51,744 nt of DNA from Burkholderiales bacterium (GCA_947372225.1 CANBSV010000007.1:1-51744), one strand, 5' to 3'. Shown: positions 1-8,473, counted from the stretch's first letter. Numbers and translations: made by a program. The notes: generated by a model from the sequence alone, not told the origin.

Positions 1-296
1 TGGTGTACCTGGAGGACATGTCGGGCGGCGATGGCGACCAGGACTTTCTTGACCGCCACGTCGGCGACGAATCTTTCGATCCGATGGCGCAGCTGCGTGA
101 TCAGCGCATGCGCGAGGCGCTGGTGGCCGGCATCAAGGTGCTGCCCGAGCGCGAGCAGTACGTGATGAGCATGTACTACGAGCACGACATGAATCTCAAG
201 GAGATCGCCGCGGTGCTCAAGGTCACCGAATCGCGGGTGTGCCAGCTGCACAGCCAGTCGATCGCCCGTTTGCGCGTCAAGTTGCGTGATTACTGA
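1..296 (+). CDS. fliA: RNA polymerase sigma-28 (FliA), C-terminal part
   Basis: This is the C-terminal part of a sigma-70 family factor whose start lies left of the window; the reading frame is open from base 3 and stops at 294-296. The visible 97 residues hold region 4: a helix with LPEREQYVMSMYY followed by a helix-turn-helix LKEIAAVLKVTESRVCQLH that would bind the -35 element. The wording of this region is that of FliA, the factor for late flagellar and chemotaxis genes, rather than of RpoD or RpoS. Neighbouring flagellar genes should lie to the left. The following gene starts 27 bp downstream and is not a known flagellar gene. Family assignment is confident; the N-terminal half cannot be checked. 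Confidence 0.88.
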   Translation, partial: VYLEDMSGGDGDQDFLDRHVGDESFDPMAQLRDQRMREALVAGIKVLPEREQYVMSMYYEHDMNLKEIAAVLKVTESRVCQLHSQSIARLRVKLRDY

Positions 297-323
297 TCGG
301 GCACCCGGCCCGATACGACCGAC

Positions 324-1091
324 TTGAAGGCCTGGCCCTGGCCCCTGCCGGCGCTGTTGAGCTGGGCGCTGGGCTGGGCCGTCTTTTCTGGCGCGCGTGC
401 GCTTGAATCTCCTGCGTGGCTGGCGCTGTGTGCCGGCGCTGTGGCGGGGGTATTGCCTGCACTGATTTCGCCTTGGTCACTGTCGCGCTGGCGAAGGGCC
501 TTCATGGCGGCGGGTTTTCCGCTGTCACTGGCGCTCAGCGGAAGCGCCGCGGGCGAGTTGCCCGCCTGGGCGTGGTTGCTGCCGCTGGCTTTGCTGGTGT
601 TGTTGTATCCGCTCAAGGCCTGGCGCGATGCGCCTTTCTTTCCCACACCGAGCGGGGCTTTGCACGGCTTGAGCCGGCTCGCGCCGCTGCCCGCCGGTGC
701 GCGCGTGCTCGAAGCCGGCTGCGGTCTCGGGCACGCCTTGGTGGAACTGCACGCCGAATACCCGACATCGCGCTTCGACGGCATCGAATGGAGCTGGCCG
801 CTGCGCTGGCTGTGCCAATGGCGTTGCCGCTTCGCCCAGGTCAGGCGTGGCGACATCTGGCGCGCCGACTGGTCGGCTTTTCAGATGGTCTATGTGTTCC
901 AGCGTCCAGAGAGCATGCCGCGCGCCGTGGACAAGGCCAGCGGCGAGCTGGCAGCCGGCGCCTGGCTGGCGAGTCTGGAGTTCGAGGCCACCGAGTTGCA
1001 GCCCGATGCGGTGCACCGTTGCCCCGATGGCCGTGCGGTGTGGTTGTATCAGCAGCCGTTCACGCGCTTGCGGTCAAAATCGCGGCCCTAG
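324..1091 (+). CDS. Membrane-anchored class I SAM-dependent methyltransferase
   Basis: A 255-residue protein with about three hydrophobic N-terminal segments (roughly residues 5-25, 30-48 and 80-97) followed by a Rossmann-type methyltransferase domain. Motif I reads VLEAGCGLGHAL near residues 128-139, which would bind S-adenosylmethionine; an acidic residue follows in the next strand region (FDGIEWSW). The domain is short (about 140 residues), so the substrate side is minimal. The start used is TTG at 324, which keeps the membrane helices; the first in-frame ATG is at 504 and would remove most of them. No strong ribosome-binding site is visible at either. The substrate is unknown. It lies just behind fliA, but no flagellar role can be read from the sequence. 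Confidence 0.7.
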   Translation: MKAWPWPLPALLSWALGWAVFSGARALESPAWLALCAGAVAGVLPALISPWSLSRWRRAFMAAGFPLSLALSGSAAGELPAWAWLLPLALLVLLYPLKAWRDAPFFPTPSGALHGLSRLAPLPAGARVLEAGCGLGHALVELHAEYPTSRFDGIEWSWPLRWLCQWRCRFAQVRRGDIWRADWSAFQMVYVFQRPESMPRAVDKASGELAAGAWLASLEFEATELQPDAVHRCPDGRAVWLYQQPFTRLRSKSRP

Positions 1092-1144
1092 CGGTGTCGC
1101 GGCGATCTGCCGCCGACCCGGCCAACCTCTGAACGGAGTTCCTC

Positions 1145-2284
1145 ATGTCCGGCTTGCTACCCCTCGTCGATCCTGACGGTCTGCTTGAGTTTTCGGTGGT
1201 CTACACCGACCGCGCGCTCAACCACATGTCCAAGCGCTTCCAGCAGGTGATGAAGGACATCTCGGGCACGCTCAAGGAGGTCTATCACGCCAGATCGGCG
1301 GTGGTGGTGCCGGGCAGCGGTACCTTCGGCATGGAGGCTGTGGCCCGTCAATTCGCCACCGGGCGCAAGGCGCTGGTGATCCGCAACGGCTGGTTCAGCT
1401 ACCGCTGGACGCAGATCTTCGACATGGGCAGCATCCCCTCGGAATCGACCGTGCTCAAGGCGCGCCGCACCGGAGCAGGGAAGCAAGACCCGTTTGCGCC
1501 GGCACCGATCGACGAGGTCGTGGCCGCCATCCGCGCACAGCGCCCCGACGTGGTGTTCGCCCCGCACGTGGAAACCTCGGCCGGCATGATCCTGCCCGAC
1601 GCCTACCTGCGCGCCTTGGCCGATGCCGTTCACGAGGTGGGAGGTCTGTTCGTGCTGGATTGCATCGCCTCGGGCACGATCTGGGTCGACATGCAAGCCT
1701 GTGGCGTCGATGTGCTGGTGAGCGCGCCGCAAAAGGGCTGGAGCGGTTCGCCGTGCGCTGCTCTGGTGATGCTCAGCGAGTTGGCCCGCGAGCGCATCGA
1801 CAGCACGCAAAGCACCAGCTTCGCCTGCGATTTGCGCAAGTGGTTGCAGATCATGGAAACCTATGAAAGCGGCGCTCACGCCTACCACGCCACGATGCCC
1901 ACCGACGCGCTCACGCGTGTGCGCGATGTGATGCTCGAGACCCGCATCTATGGGTTTGACAAGGTGCGTCGTGAGCAGCAGCAACTCGGCGATGCGGTGC
2001 GTGCGCTGCTGGTGTCGCGCGGCTTCAAGAGCGTGGCGGCTGAGGGTTTTCAGGCGCCTGGCGTGGTCGTCAGCTACACCGACGATGCCGAAATGCAGTC
2101 AGGACGCAAGCTGCTGGCGCAAGGCCTGCAGATCGCCGCCGGTGTGCCGCTGCAATGCGACGAAGGCCCGGATTTCCAGACCTTTCGCATCGGGCTGTTC
2201 GGTCTGGACAAGCTGCACGATGTCGATGGCACGGTGGGCCGGCTTGCCGCAGCGCTGGACGCGATCCAGCCCGCAGCCGCCTGA
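1145..2284 (+). CDS. Class V aminotransferase (alanine-glyoxylate / serine aminotransferase type)
   Basis: A 379-residue PLP-dependent enzyme of the class V aminotransferase family. PGSGTFGMEA near residues 57-66 is the phosphate-binding turn of the family, and SAPQKGWSG places the Schiff-base lysine at Lys197. The length matches complete members of the serine-pyruvate/alanine-glyoxylate aminotransferase group. The start ATG lies 7 nt behind GGAG (CGGAGTTCCTCATG), a good ribosome-binding site. The likely reaction is transfer of an amino group from alanine or serine to a small keto acid such as glyoxylate; the exact substrate pair cannot be decided from sequence. The following gene begins 16 bp downstream, so the two may be co-transcribed, although their functions look unrelated. 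Confidence 0.88.
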   Translation: MSGLLPLVDPDGLLEFSVVYTDRALNHMSKRFQQVMKDISGTLKEVYHARSAVVVPGSGTFGMEAVARQFATGRKALVIRNGWFSYRWTQIFDMGSIPSESTVLKARRTGAGKQDPFAPAPIDEVVAAIRAQRPDVVFAPHVETSAGMILPDAYLRALADAVHEVGGLFVLDCIASGTIWVDMQACGVDVLVSAPQKGWSGSPCAALVMLSELARERIDSTQSTSFACDLRKWLQIMETYESGAHAYHATMPTDALTRVRDVMLETRIYGFDKVRREQQQLGDAVRALLVSRGFKSVAAEGFQAPGVVVSYTDDAEMQSGRKLLAQGLQIAAGVPLQCDEGPDFQTFRIGLFGLDKLHDVDGTVGRLAAALDAIQPAAA

Positions 2285-2300
2285 GCGCCCGGAGACTTCG

Positions 2301-2696
2301 ATGACGATGCGCAAAACCGCCGTGGGCTTGCTGCTGGTGCTGGTCGCCGGGACTGCGATGGCCGACTGGCTGCCCGTCAAGGCCGATCCGAAGGTCAGGG
2401 TGATGGCCGATGCAAGCAGCATGCGCCGCAGCGGCGACATGGTCACGATGTGGAGCGTGATCAACTACACCCAGCCGCGCAAGACCGAAGACGGCACCAC
2501 CTACCTGTCGTCCAAGCAGCATCTGGAATACGACTGCGTGGATCACCTCAGCCGCCGGCTCGCGTTCAGCCGCCACAGCGACTTCACCGGATTGGGCCAG
2601 GTGGTCTATTCGAACAACAGCACCGGCGCGTGGAGCCCGGTGGCCGCGGGCACCGTGGCCGGCGAGTTGCTCAAGTTCGCGTGCGGCGAGAAGTGA
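2301..2696 (+). CDS. Surface-adhesin protein E-like secreted protein
   Basis: A 131-residue protein with a cleavable signal peptide (MTMRKTAVGLLLVLVAGTAMA, then DW). The mature part follows the layout of the surface-adhesin E (protein E) domain: a strand beginning W.PV, a middle block with MWSVINYTQPR, an EYDC segment and a C-terminal FACG, so that two cysteines are placed to form a disulfide. The ATG at 2301 is chosen because it begins the signal peptide and has CGGAG 9 nt upstream; the open frame extends far to the left only because it shadows the aminotransferase gene. In Burkholderiales such proteins are common small periplasmic or outer-membrane proteins of unproven role; adhesion is a name inherited from Haemophilus protein E. 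Confidence 0.78.
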   Translation: MTMRKTAVGLLLVLVAGTAMADWLPVKADPKVRVMADASSMRRSGDMVTMWSVINYTQPRKTEDGTTYLSSKQHLEYDCVDHLSRRLAFSRHSDFTGLGQVVYSNNSTGAWSPVAAGTVAGELLKFACGEK

Positions 2697-2710
2697 ACCC
2701 GCCGCACAGA

Positions 2711-2842
2711 TCAGTACTGCGGGCGATTGCCCGTCTGGTACGAACGCTCGAGCAGCGCGAAGATGCGTTCCATGCGGGCATCGAGCCACGCGGCCCAGCC
2801 GGCGAGTTGGGATGCGTTGCTGCTGGCGGCGGTGTTGTTCAT
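2711..2842 (-). CDS. Small hypothetical protein, 43 residues
   Basis: A short minus-strand gene: ATG at 2842-2840, stop TGA at 2713-2711. It encodes 43 residues beginning MNNTAASSNASQLAGWAAWL and ending TGNRPQY. A good ribosome-binding site (CCGGAGCACGAC before ATG) supports it. A central amphipathic helix (WAAWLDARMERIFALLERSY) makes up half the protein. It is convergent with the adhesin E-like gene (14 bp apart) and divergent from the gene at 2978, so it fills what would otherwise be a gap. I do not recognise the family. The call rests on the ribosome-binding site, placement and codon use; a chance open frame remains possible. Confidence 0.5.
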   Translation of the reverse strand: MNNTAASSNASQLAGWAAWLDARMERIFALLERSYQTGNRPQY

Positions 2843-2977
2843 GTCGTGCTCCGGTGAGTGATCGGAGCGGCGCGCCCCGGCGATGTAATTTAGCCCACGA
2901 CCGTTCCCTGACAGGCCAGCAATTGTTCTGATCGCAACAGAAATTTTTCAACCAAGACCTCAACGGCAGCAAGAACC

Positions 2978-3358
2978 ATGGAAACCAGCGGACCCAACCC
3001 CAAGCAGCTCAAAGGCATCACCATGGCCTGGCCCTCAACCGATGGCAAGGCGTTTGCGATCCGGCTGCAACTGGCGGACAGCGTGCTCGACCTCGAACTG
3101 GACGACGAGCGGCTCAAGCAGCTGCTCATGGCGCTGATGGAGTCGTCGACGCTGTGTGCCAAGAAGCGCACCGACCTGCCATCGATCAAGGCCGGCGATC
3201 CGGCCCAAGCCGTGCAGATCCCGGCCTCGGCCATCGATGTCGTGAAGCTGGACGAGTCGCGCAAGCAACTCGTCATGCGCGTGGGCACGCTCGACCTGGC
3301 GCTGATGATCGGCTCGGCGAACACGGCCAAATCGCTGGCCATGGCGTTGCGCGACTGA
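2978..3358 (+). CDS. Conserved-looking hypothetical protein, 126 residues
   Basis: A 126-residue soluble protein with no signal peptide, membrane helix or motif I can name. It has alternating beta-type segments (KAFAIRLQLADSVLDLEL, QLVMRVGTLDLALMIG) around a helix (ERLKQLLMALMESSTL), so a small alpha/beta fold is likely. The ATG at 2978 is the first in frame and the whole frame has the third-position GC bias of the neighbouring genes. It stands alone, divergent from the 43-residue gene to the left and 87 bp ahead of the Sel1 gene to the right. No function is proposed. Confidence 0.65.
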   Translation: METSGPNPKQLKGITMAWPSTDGKAFAIRLQLADSVLDLELDDERLKQLLMALMESSTLCAKKRTDLPSIKAGDPAQAVQIPASAIDVVKLDESRKQLVMRVGTLDLALMIGSANTAKSLAMALRD

Positions 3359-3445
3359 CTCCCTTCAGCCCATCCCCCGGTGTGAAGAAGCGGCCCGTCG
3401 CTGTGGTTTACTGGTGCCCGGTTGGACACGGAGCGTGAGGTCGTG

Positions 3446-4471
3446 ATGCACTTGCTCTTGAGGCCGTTGGTTGTCGCCCTGACGCTGAGTGTGGGGATGG
3501 CGTGGGCCGGTGATTTCGAGGACGGTCTGGCGGCCTACCAAAAGCAGAAGTTTCCTGTCGCCCTGCAGAAATTCAAGCGCGCAGCTGCCAAGGGGTCACC
3601 CGGCGCGCAGTTCTATCTCGGCGTGATGTACGGGCTGGGCGAAGGCGTCGAGCGCGACCCTGCGCTTGAGGTGAGCTGGTACCGGCTGGCAGCCGAGCGC
3701 GGGCTGGCCGTTGCGCAGTTCAACCTGGGCAACGCTTATTCCAACGGTCAGTCGGTCCCGCAAGATGAGGTCGAGGCGGTGCGCTGGTACCAACGTGCCG
3801 CCGAGCAGGGGTTTGCCGCAGCGCAGTTCTCCATGGGCAACGCGTACGTCAGCGGCCGCGGGACCCGCCAGGATCTGGCCGAGGCACTGGCGTGGTACCG
3901 CATGTCGGCCGTTCAGGGCTACGCGCCCGCTCAGTTCAACCTGGGATATCTCTACGACAGCGGCCAGGGCGTGCAGCCCGACCATGCCGAAGCGGTCCAC
4001 TGGTACCGCCTGGCAGCACAGCAAGGCGATCCCGATGCGCAGCTGGGTCTGGGCAATGCCTACCGCAAGGGACAAGGCGTTGAGCAGGACGATTTACAGG
4101 CGGCGCGCTGGTACACGCTGTCGGCCGAGCAGGGCCTGGCGGTGGCCCAGTACAACACGGCGATCGCCTGGGCTCGCGGGCAGGGTGTGGCTCAGGATCC
4201 GGCCGAGGCGGTGCGCTGGTTCAAGATGGCTGCGGTGCAGGGCCACGGCTCGGCGCAGCTCAACCTGGGCATGAGCTATTTCAGCGGGCAGGGCGTGGCC
4301 CGGGACCTGGTCCGCGCGCACATGTGGTTGCACCTCGCCGCAGCGTCCGGTGACAAGGAAGCGGCTCGCAGTGAAGCCCTGGTCGCCGCCGAGATGACGC
4401 CTGGCCAGATCGAATCAGCGCGGCGCCTGGCGAGCGAGTGGCAGGCACGCACGGCGAGGGCGCCCCGGTGA
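3446..4471 (+). CDS. Secreted Sel1-repeat protein
   Basis: A 341-residue protein with a signal peptide (MHLLLRPLVVALTLSVGMAWA, cleavage before GD) followed by about seven Sel1-type tetratricopeptide-like repeats of 36 residues. Each repeat carries the pattern A..LG..Y..G.GV..D...A..WY..AAEQG (for example AQFNLGNAY, AQFSMGNAY, AQLGLGNAY), running from about residue 40 to 310. Sel1 repeats form alpha-solenoids that bind other proteins. ATG 3446 is preferred over the upstream TTG at 3422 because it starts the signal peptide and has GTGAGG 8 nt upstream. It probably acts in the periplasm as an adaptor, but its partner cannot be inferred here. The last repeat is less regular and passes into a charged helical tail. 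Confidence 0.85.
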   Translation: MHLLLRPLVVALTLSVGMAWAGDFEDGLAAYQKQKFPVALQKFKRAAAKGSPGAQFYLGVMYGLGEGVERDPALEVSWYRLAAERGLAVAQFNLGNAYSNGQSVPQDEVEAVRWYQRAAEQGFAAAQFSMGNAYVSGRGTRQDLAEALAWYRMSAVQGYAPAQFNLGYLYDSGQGVQPDHAEAVHWYRLAAQQGDPDAQLGLGNAYRKGQGVEQDDLQAARWYTLSAEQGLAVAQYNTAIAWARGQGVAQDPAEAVRWFKMAAVQGHGSAQLNLGMSYFSGQGVARDLVRAHMWLHLAAASGDKEAARSEALVAAEMTPGQIESARRLASEWQARTARAPR

Positions 4472-4539
4472 AAACCCGTTGCGCAAGCGCCCGCGCTGAT
4501 ATGGCCCCGAGCTTCGACCACCACTTTCCACGGCGCTCC

Positions 4540-4842
4540 ATGAACCTCACACGTGTCCTGATCGCCTGCGTTGTCATCGCCGCAACCCCGTGCTCGATGG
4601 CAAAAAAAGGCTCTCATACCGACTCGTCCCAACGAGCGGCGTTCCGGCAGGCCAACCCTTGTCCATCGAACGGTGAGACGTCGGGGGCCTGCCCGGGCTT
4701 CGTCATCGACTACATCCGGCCGCGCTCGTGTGGCGGATCCGACACGGCGGAAAACCTGCACTGGCGATCGGTCGAGATGGCCAAGCTTCAGGACAAGGCC
4801 GAACGTCGGGACTGCGACAAGGTTCAAATTCGCACCCAGTAG
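4540..4842 (+). CDS. Secreted HNH-like protein lacking the first histidine
   Basis: A 100-residue protein with a signal peptide (MNLTRVLIACVVIAATPCSMA). The mature part resembles the small exported HNH endonuclease-like family: CPSNG, GACPG, a core VIDYIRPRSCGGSD, then ENLHW and AKLQDKAE. In the members I know the core reads V.DH..PL..GG, so the aspartate is kept while the general-base histidine is replaced by tyrosine (Tyr61 or close to it). It also has four cysteines in the mature part that could pair. ATG 4540 begins the signal peptide; the frame is open upstream from 4438. It is convergent with atoE, 47 bp away. Nuclease activity is doubtful given the replacement. Confidence 0.6.
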   Translation: MNLTRVLIACVVIAATPCSMAKKGSHTDSSQRAAFRQANPCPSNGETSGACPGFVIDYIRPRSCGGSDTAENLHWRSVEMAKLQDKAERRDCDKVQIRTQ

Positions 4843-4889
4843 CGCTCCGTCGGTGTGGTCGGTGCCCGCGCCGTGGTGTCCGACAACGC

Positions 4890-6296
4890 TCAGGGCATCA
4901 CCGGTAGGCTGTAGGTCAGCGTGGTGCCCAGGGCCCAGAGCAGAAACAGCACCAAAGGCGTGTGGAACAGCAGTTGCACGAACGAAAACCCGACGATCTC
5001 GCGGGCCCGAATGCCCAGAATGCCCAGCAGGGGCAGCATGTAGAACGGGTTGATGAGGTTGGGCAGTGCTTCGGCCGAGTTGTAGATCTGGACGGCCCAG
5101 CCCAGGTGGTAATGCAGGTCGTTGGCTGCTTGCATCACATACGGCGCCTCGATGATCCATTTGCCGCCCCCCGATGGAATGAAAAATCCAAGGACAGCCG
5201 AATAGATTCCCATCAGCAATGCGTAGGTGTCGTGCGACGAAATACTGACGAACAAATCAGAGATGTGGTGGGCCAGTGTCTTGGTATCCGCACCCTTGAC
5301 CTGCGTGAGCAGCGCTGCGATCGATCCGTAAAGTGGGAACTGAATCAGCACGCCGGTGATGGATGGAACGGCCTTCGAGACCGAATCCAGAAAGCTGCGC
5401 GGGCGCCAATGCAGCAAGGCGCCCATCATCAGAAACAGGAAGTTGTAGGTGTTCAGCGCCGATATGGCCGTGATGGTGGGCTTGGTCGAAAACTCGTGAA
5501 ACAGCCACCCCGCGGCCAGCGACGCCAGCACGATGATGAGCAGCGGGCTTTCTTCGAGCCATTCGCTGGGTCGGGTACGCCCCCCGGACTTGGCAGGGGC
5601 GATGCTCACGTCGACCCCGCAGTGCGCGGCCTCGCGTGCCGACTGTGGACCCGGGGCGGTGAGATAGGCCACGACCAACGACAGCACGAGCAAGCACGCC
5701 AGCAGCACACCCGACTGCCACAGAAAAATGGTCTCGGTGAATGGAATCACGCCCGTGATGGCCAGCAACGCTGGCGGCAGACTGGCTGGGTTGGCCTGCA
5801 TCTGGGCAGGCGACGACGAGATCCCCAGAGCCCACACGGAGCCCAGCCCCAGGTAGGCGGCCGCACCCGCTGCCCGGTAGTCCATCGTCAGGTCGGTGCG
5901 ACGCGCCAGCGCCCGTACCAGCAACCCGCTGAAGACCATCGAAAACCCCCAGTTCAGCAAAGAAGAGCCCATCGAGATCAGCGCGACAAAACACACGGCT
6001 GATCGACCGTCCTTGGGCACTCGGGCGATCTTTTCGATGAGCCACATGGCTGGTGGCGAACTCGCCACCACATAGCCGCCAATCACCACGAACGCGATTT
6101 GCATGGTGAAGGGAATGAGCGACCAGAACCCATTGCCGAAGGCCACAGCGGTGTCGATGGGTGTCGCGCCCATGCCCAGGGTGGCCAGGGCCACCACGAA
6201 AATGGTCAACACGGCCAGAACCCAGGGGTCGGGAAACCACCGTTCAGCCCAATGCGTGCAGGCGATGGCGAAGCGTTCGAACAAAGGACTGGTCAT
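4890..6296 (-). CDS. atoE: Short-chain fatty acid transporter, AtoE family
   Basis: A 468-residue inner-membrane protein with about twelve hydrophobic segments, matching the AtoE family (short-chain fatty acid uptake, TIGR00366) over its full length. Typical family stretches are present: the N-terminal WFPDPWV, SWSLLNWG-like GSSLLNWGFS, and the C-terminal block FFIPSGGGKWIIEAPYV and YNSAEALPNLINPF. In Escherichia coli the homologue imports acetoacetate or butyrate beside the ato CoA-transferase genes; here no ato genes are adjacent, although a CoA-transferase of another type lies at the far right end of the window. The ATG at 6296 is the first in frame. It forms a single-gene unit convergent with the HNH-like gene. 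Confidence 0.88.
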   Translation of the reverse strand: MTSPLFERFAIACTHWAERWFPDPWVLAVLTIFVVALATLGMGATPIDTAVAFGNGFWSLIPFTMQIAFVVIGGYVVASSPPAMWLIEKIARVPKDGRSAVCFVALISMGSSLLNWGFSMVFSGLLVRALARRTDLTMDYRAAGAAAYLGLGSVWALGISSSPAQMQANPASLPPALLAITGVIPFTETIFLWQSGVLLACLLVLSLVVAYLTAPGPQSAREAAHCGVDVSIAPAKSGGRTRPSEWLEESPLLIIVLASLAAGWLFHEFSTKPTITAISALNTYNFLFLMMGALLHWRPRSFLDSVSKAVPSITGVLIQFPLYGSIAALLTQVKGADTKTLAHHISDLFVSISSHDTYALLMGIYSAVLGFFIPSGGGKWIIEAPYVMQAANDLHYHLGWAVQIYNSAEALPNLINPFYMLPLLGILGIRAREIVGFSFVQLLFHTPLVLFLLWALGTTLTYSLPVMP

Positions 6297-6440
6297 GGGT
6301 TTGTGAAATTGAGTGTGGACACGGGGCCGGACACGTCATGGGTTTCAAGCCGCGCGCACATTTGACATGACAGCCGGCCCGCGCGCATCACCATCAACCC
6401 ACAAGACGCTCAATCAGGTATCTGATCCCGTCTGGTCACA

Positions 6441-7133
6441 TCAGCGCGAGATGCCTGAATAGTCATGCAGGCTGGGTGTCTCGCCTGGGGGCCACATCGT
6501 GCTCGGTGAATTCGGCTTGTAAAAAGTGATCACCATGCTGCGCCGCGACTCCCGACAGCTCTCGTTGACTGGCTTGACCTCATGCCAGGAGTGGTCGCAA
6601 CGCACGAAAAGCGCTGAGTTACCGATGGTTGGCAATACCCGGGTATCAACATCAACCGGATCTGCCGAGTTGAGTATGGCCAGGAAACCGCCATGCTTCA
6701 GATCCCAGGACTCATTGAAATAAAGCACGTGCACGACCAGTTTGTCTGGGAGGTCGATGTGAGGTCCCAGATGGGCGCCGGGATCGTAATGGTAGACGTT
6801 GCATTCCAACGGAACCTGCCTTAAATCGTATCCCGTCCGTAATGAAACTGCTTCGCGGTACGCCGGCGACAAAATATCCTGAGCCAACGCCAACCATTCC
6901 GGGCTCAATTTCTCGGGAAACGAGATTCGACTTTGTCCCATGGGCAATAAAGATCGCACCTGATAGGAATATTTTTTTTCCCCGTCTCCGCCATTGACCG
7001 TCTTGAAATGGTCTGTGGGATAGCTCGAAGCCAACGCAGACCCATCCCTGATATAAAAAAGATTGTTTATTTCAACCCAGGGGAATGGTTGTCGATTGAG
7101 GTTGCCGTTCGCAATGGTTTCAAAGTTAATCAC
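6441..7133 (-). CDS. 2-oxoglutarate/Fe(II)-dependent oxygenase
   Basis: A 230-residue enzyme with the double-stranded beta-helix signature of 2OG-Fe(II) oxygenases: HID with iron ligands His125 and Asp127, distal iron ligand His184 in HSWHEV, and Arg197/Arg198 placed to bind 2-oxoglutarate, followed by SMVITFY. The start is GTG at 7133-7131, which overlaps the stop of the upstream gene as GTGA; the frame is open further upstream but this only shadows that gene. Translational coupling with the pyruvyl transferase-like gene suggests a joint role, for instance hydroxylation or another modification of a surface glycan or its carrier; this is inference. The gene is visibly less GC-rich than its surroundings (for example 6955-7110). 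Confidence 0.8.
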   Translation of the reverse strand: MINFETIANGNLNRQPFPWVEINNLFYIRDGSALASSYPTDHFKTVNGGDGEKKYSYQVRSLLPMGQSRISFPEKLSPEWLALAQDILSPAYREAVSLRTGYDLRQVPLECNVYHYDPGAHLGPHIDLPDKLVVHVLYFNESWDLKHGGFLAILNSADPVDVDTRVLPTIGNSALFVRCDHSWHEVKPVNESCRESRRSMVITFYKPNSPSTMWPPGETPSLHDYSGISR

Positions 7134-8473
7134 GGCTTTTTCTTTTCTGGGCGTGCTCTGAACGGACGCATCACGGCACGCAACGGCGCGGTGATCCGGT
7201 ATGAAATTGAAGTGCGAAGTTTGACAACCGCACGCTGGGAATTTTCGAGCTTGGCGCTCAATTGACCAAGGTTTTCTCGCAACGAATGGACCTCTGCGAG
7301 CAGCTCTTGTTCTCGGGCTGTGTTGTCGAGTGCGTTCGGCAAATCCAGCCACAGTGCGTTGAACGCCTGTCTGCTGCTTGTGCCGCCTCGTTCGATGCCT
7401 GCCGCAATCCTGTCCCAGTGCGCATCGACCTGTGCCAGAGTCGTCTTCAACGCAGGGCAGTCCTTGGTTTTGCCGAGGCGCCTCAGGAACCATGGCGGGT
7501 AGATGTCACCCTCAATCGGCAGCGAATGGATTCCCGAGAAACGAGACAGCTCCTGCAACTTTCCACGCGAAAGGCTGACCGTTGAAAAAGCGGGCACGCC
7601 AAATGAAAGCGCGGTAATGGCCAGATGGTAGCTTTGCCCCACGACGGCCGCCGCATGGCCGATCAACTCGGCAATCACCAAGGGCTTTGGCCATGCCTTC
7701 AGTCGGATCGCTTCTGGAAAGTCGATGTGCTTGTCGTCATCCCCAACAGCGGGCCCGACCGGAAGCACCACGAATTGGAAGCCTTCGAAACTGGCCGGAT
7801 TGTTTTTGACCATGCGCAGGAAAAAATCCATTCCGGAACTCGCGGCCTGGATGACGATATAAGGCTTTTCCAGCCCCAGATCAGTGACAAGGGTGGTGAA
7901 TTCCTCGGATGCATCTGCGACGTCAACCCATCGTGAAATGGCAAATGCAGTATCGGGCACGACCTGGATTTCGACATTTCCATTGATGGCTTCCAATTCT
8001 GATTTCGAGAATTGATTCCGGACGCTGATGTAACTGCTCTGTTCCAGCGTCAGTTTCAGTAATGGCAACCCCCAGTGAGGAACAGAGCCATGCACACCAG
8101 CCGCGTTCCAAAATACCGGAATGTCGTTCTGCAAGCCGATCAGACCGGGTAACAGCCAATACCCTGTTGGATGGTGAATGGCTGTGCTCGGGGGGCCATA
8201 TCCGGCTGCGACACCCTTGTCGAATCGGATGATGTGTCCACCGCCCACCACGATCCCATCCAAATGCGCTGCATCCACCGGAAACTGGGTGAGCGACGTG
8301 ACCGAAAAAGGCCACTGGGGTGGTGTTCTGGCGTAATAGGAATATGGCTGTACACAAACCTCGCCCATCCTCTTGCTGAGTTCGGCTTGGGCAAGAATTG
8401 GGAATAGAAGGTCCCCGTAGTTTTCGACATCGAATGTTCCCAGGATGGCAACCTGCCAGACCTTGCTGTTCAT
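7130..8473 (-). CDS. Polysaccharide pyruvyl transferase family protein with C-terminal coiled coil
   Basis: A 447-residue protein. Residues 8-310 fit the polysaccharide pyruvyl transferase fold (related to GT-B): AILGTFDVENYGDLLFP at the N-terminus, IVVGGGHIIRFD near residue 75, NAAGVHG near 120, a second-domain block VGQSYHLAITALSFGVPAF near 285. Family members add ketal pyruvate from phosphoenolpyruvate to capsule or exopolysaccharide sugars, or act as related glycosyl-type enzymes. The tail (about 375-447) is a predicted coiled coil ending in SISYRITAPLR, a motif often found at the ends of glycan-assembly proteins. It starts with ATG at 8473 and overlaps the oxygenase gene by 4 bp. Lower GC than the flanks suggests acquisition by transfer. 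Confidence 0.75.
   Translation of the reverse strand: MNSKVWQVAILGTFDVENYGDLLFPILAQAELSKRMGEVCVQPYSYYARTPPQWPFSVTSLTQFPVDAAHLDGIVVGGGHIIRFDKGVAAGYGPPSTAIHHPTGYWLLPGLIGLQNDIPVFWNAAGVHGSVPHWGLPLLKLTLEQSSYISVRNQFSKSELEAINGNVEIQVVPDTAFAISRWVDVADASEEFTTLVTDLGLEKPYIVIQAASSGMDFFLRMVKNNPASFEGFQFVVLPVGPAVGDDDKHIDFPEAIRLKAWPKPLVIAELIGHAAAVVGQSYHLAITALSFGVPAFSTVSLSRGKLQELSRFSGIHSLPIEGDIYPPWFLRRLGKTKDCPALKTTLAQVDAHWDRIAAGIERGGTSSRQAFNALWLDLPNALDNTAREQELLAEVHSLRENLGQLSAKLENSQRAVVKLRTSISYRITAPLRAVMRPFRARPEKKKP

Noticed and set aside
290..856. Long open frames opposite the methyltransferase gene
   Set aside because: They mirror the GC-rich codon pattern of the plus-strand gene, have no ribosome-binding site and resemble no protein; the same applies to most opposite-strand frames along the window.
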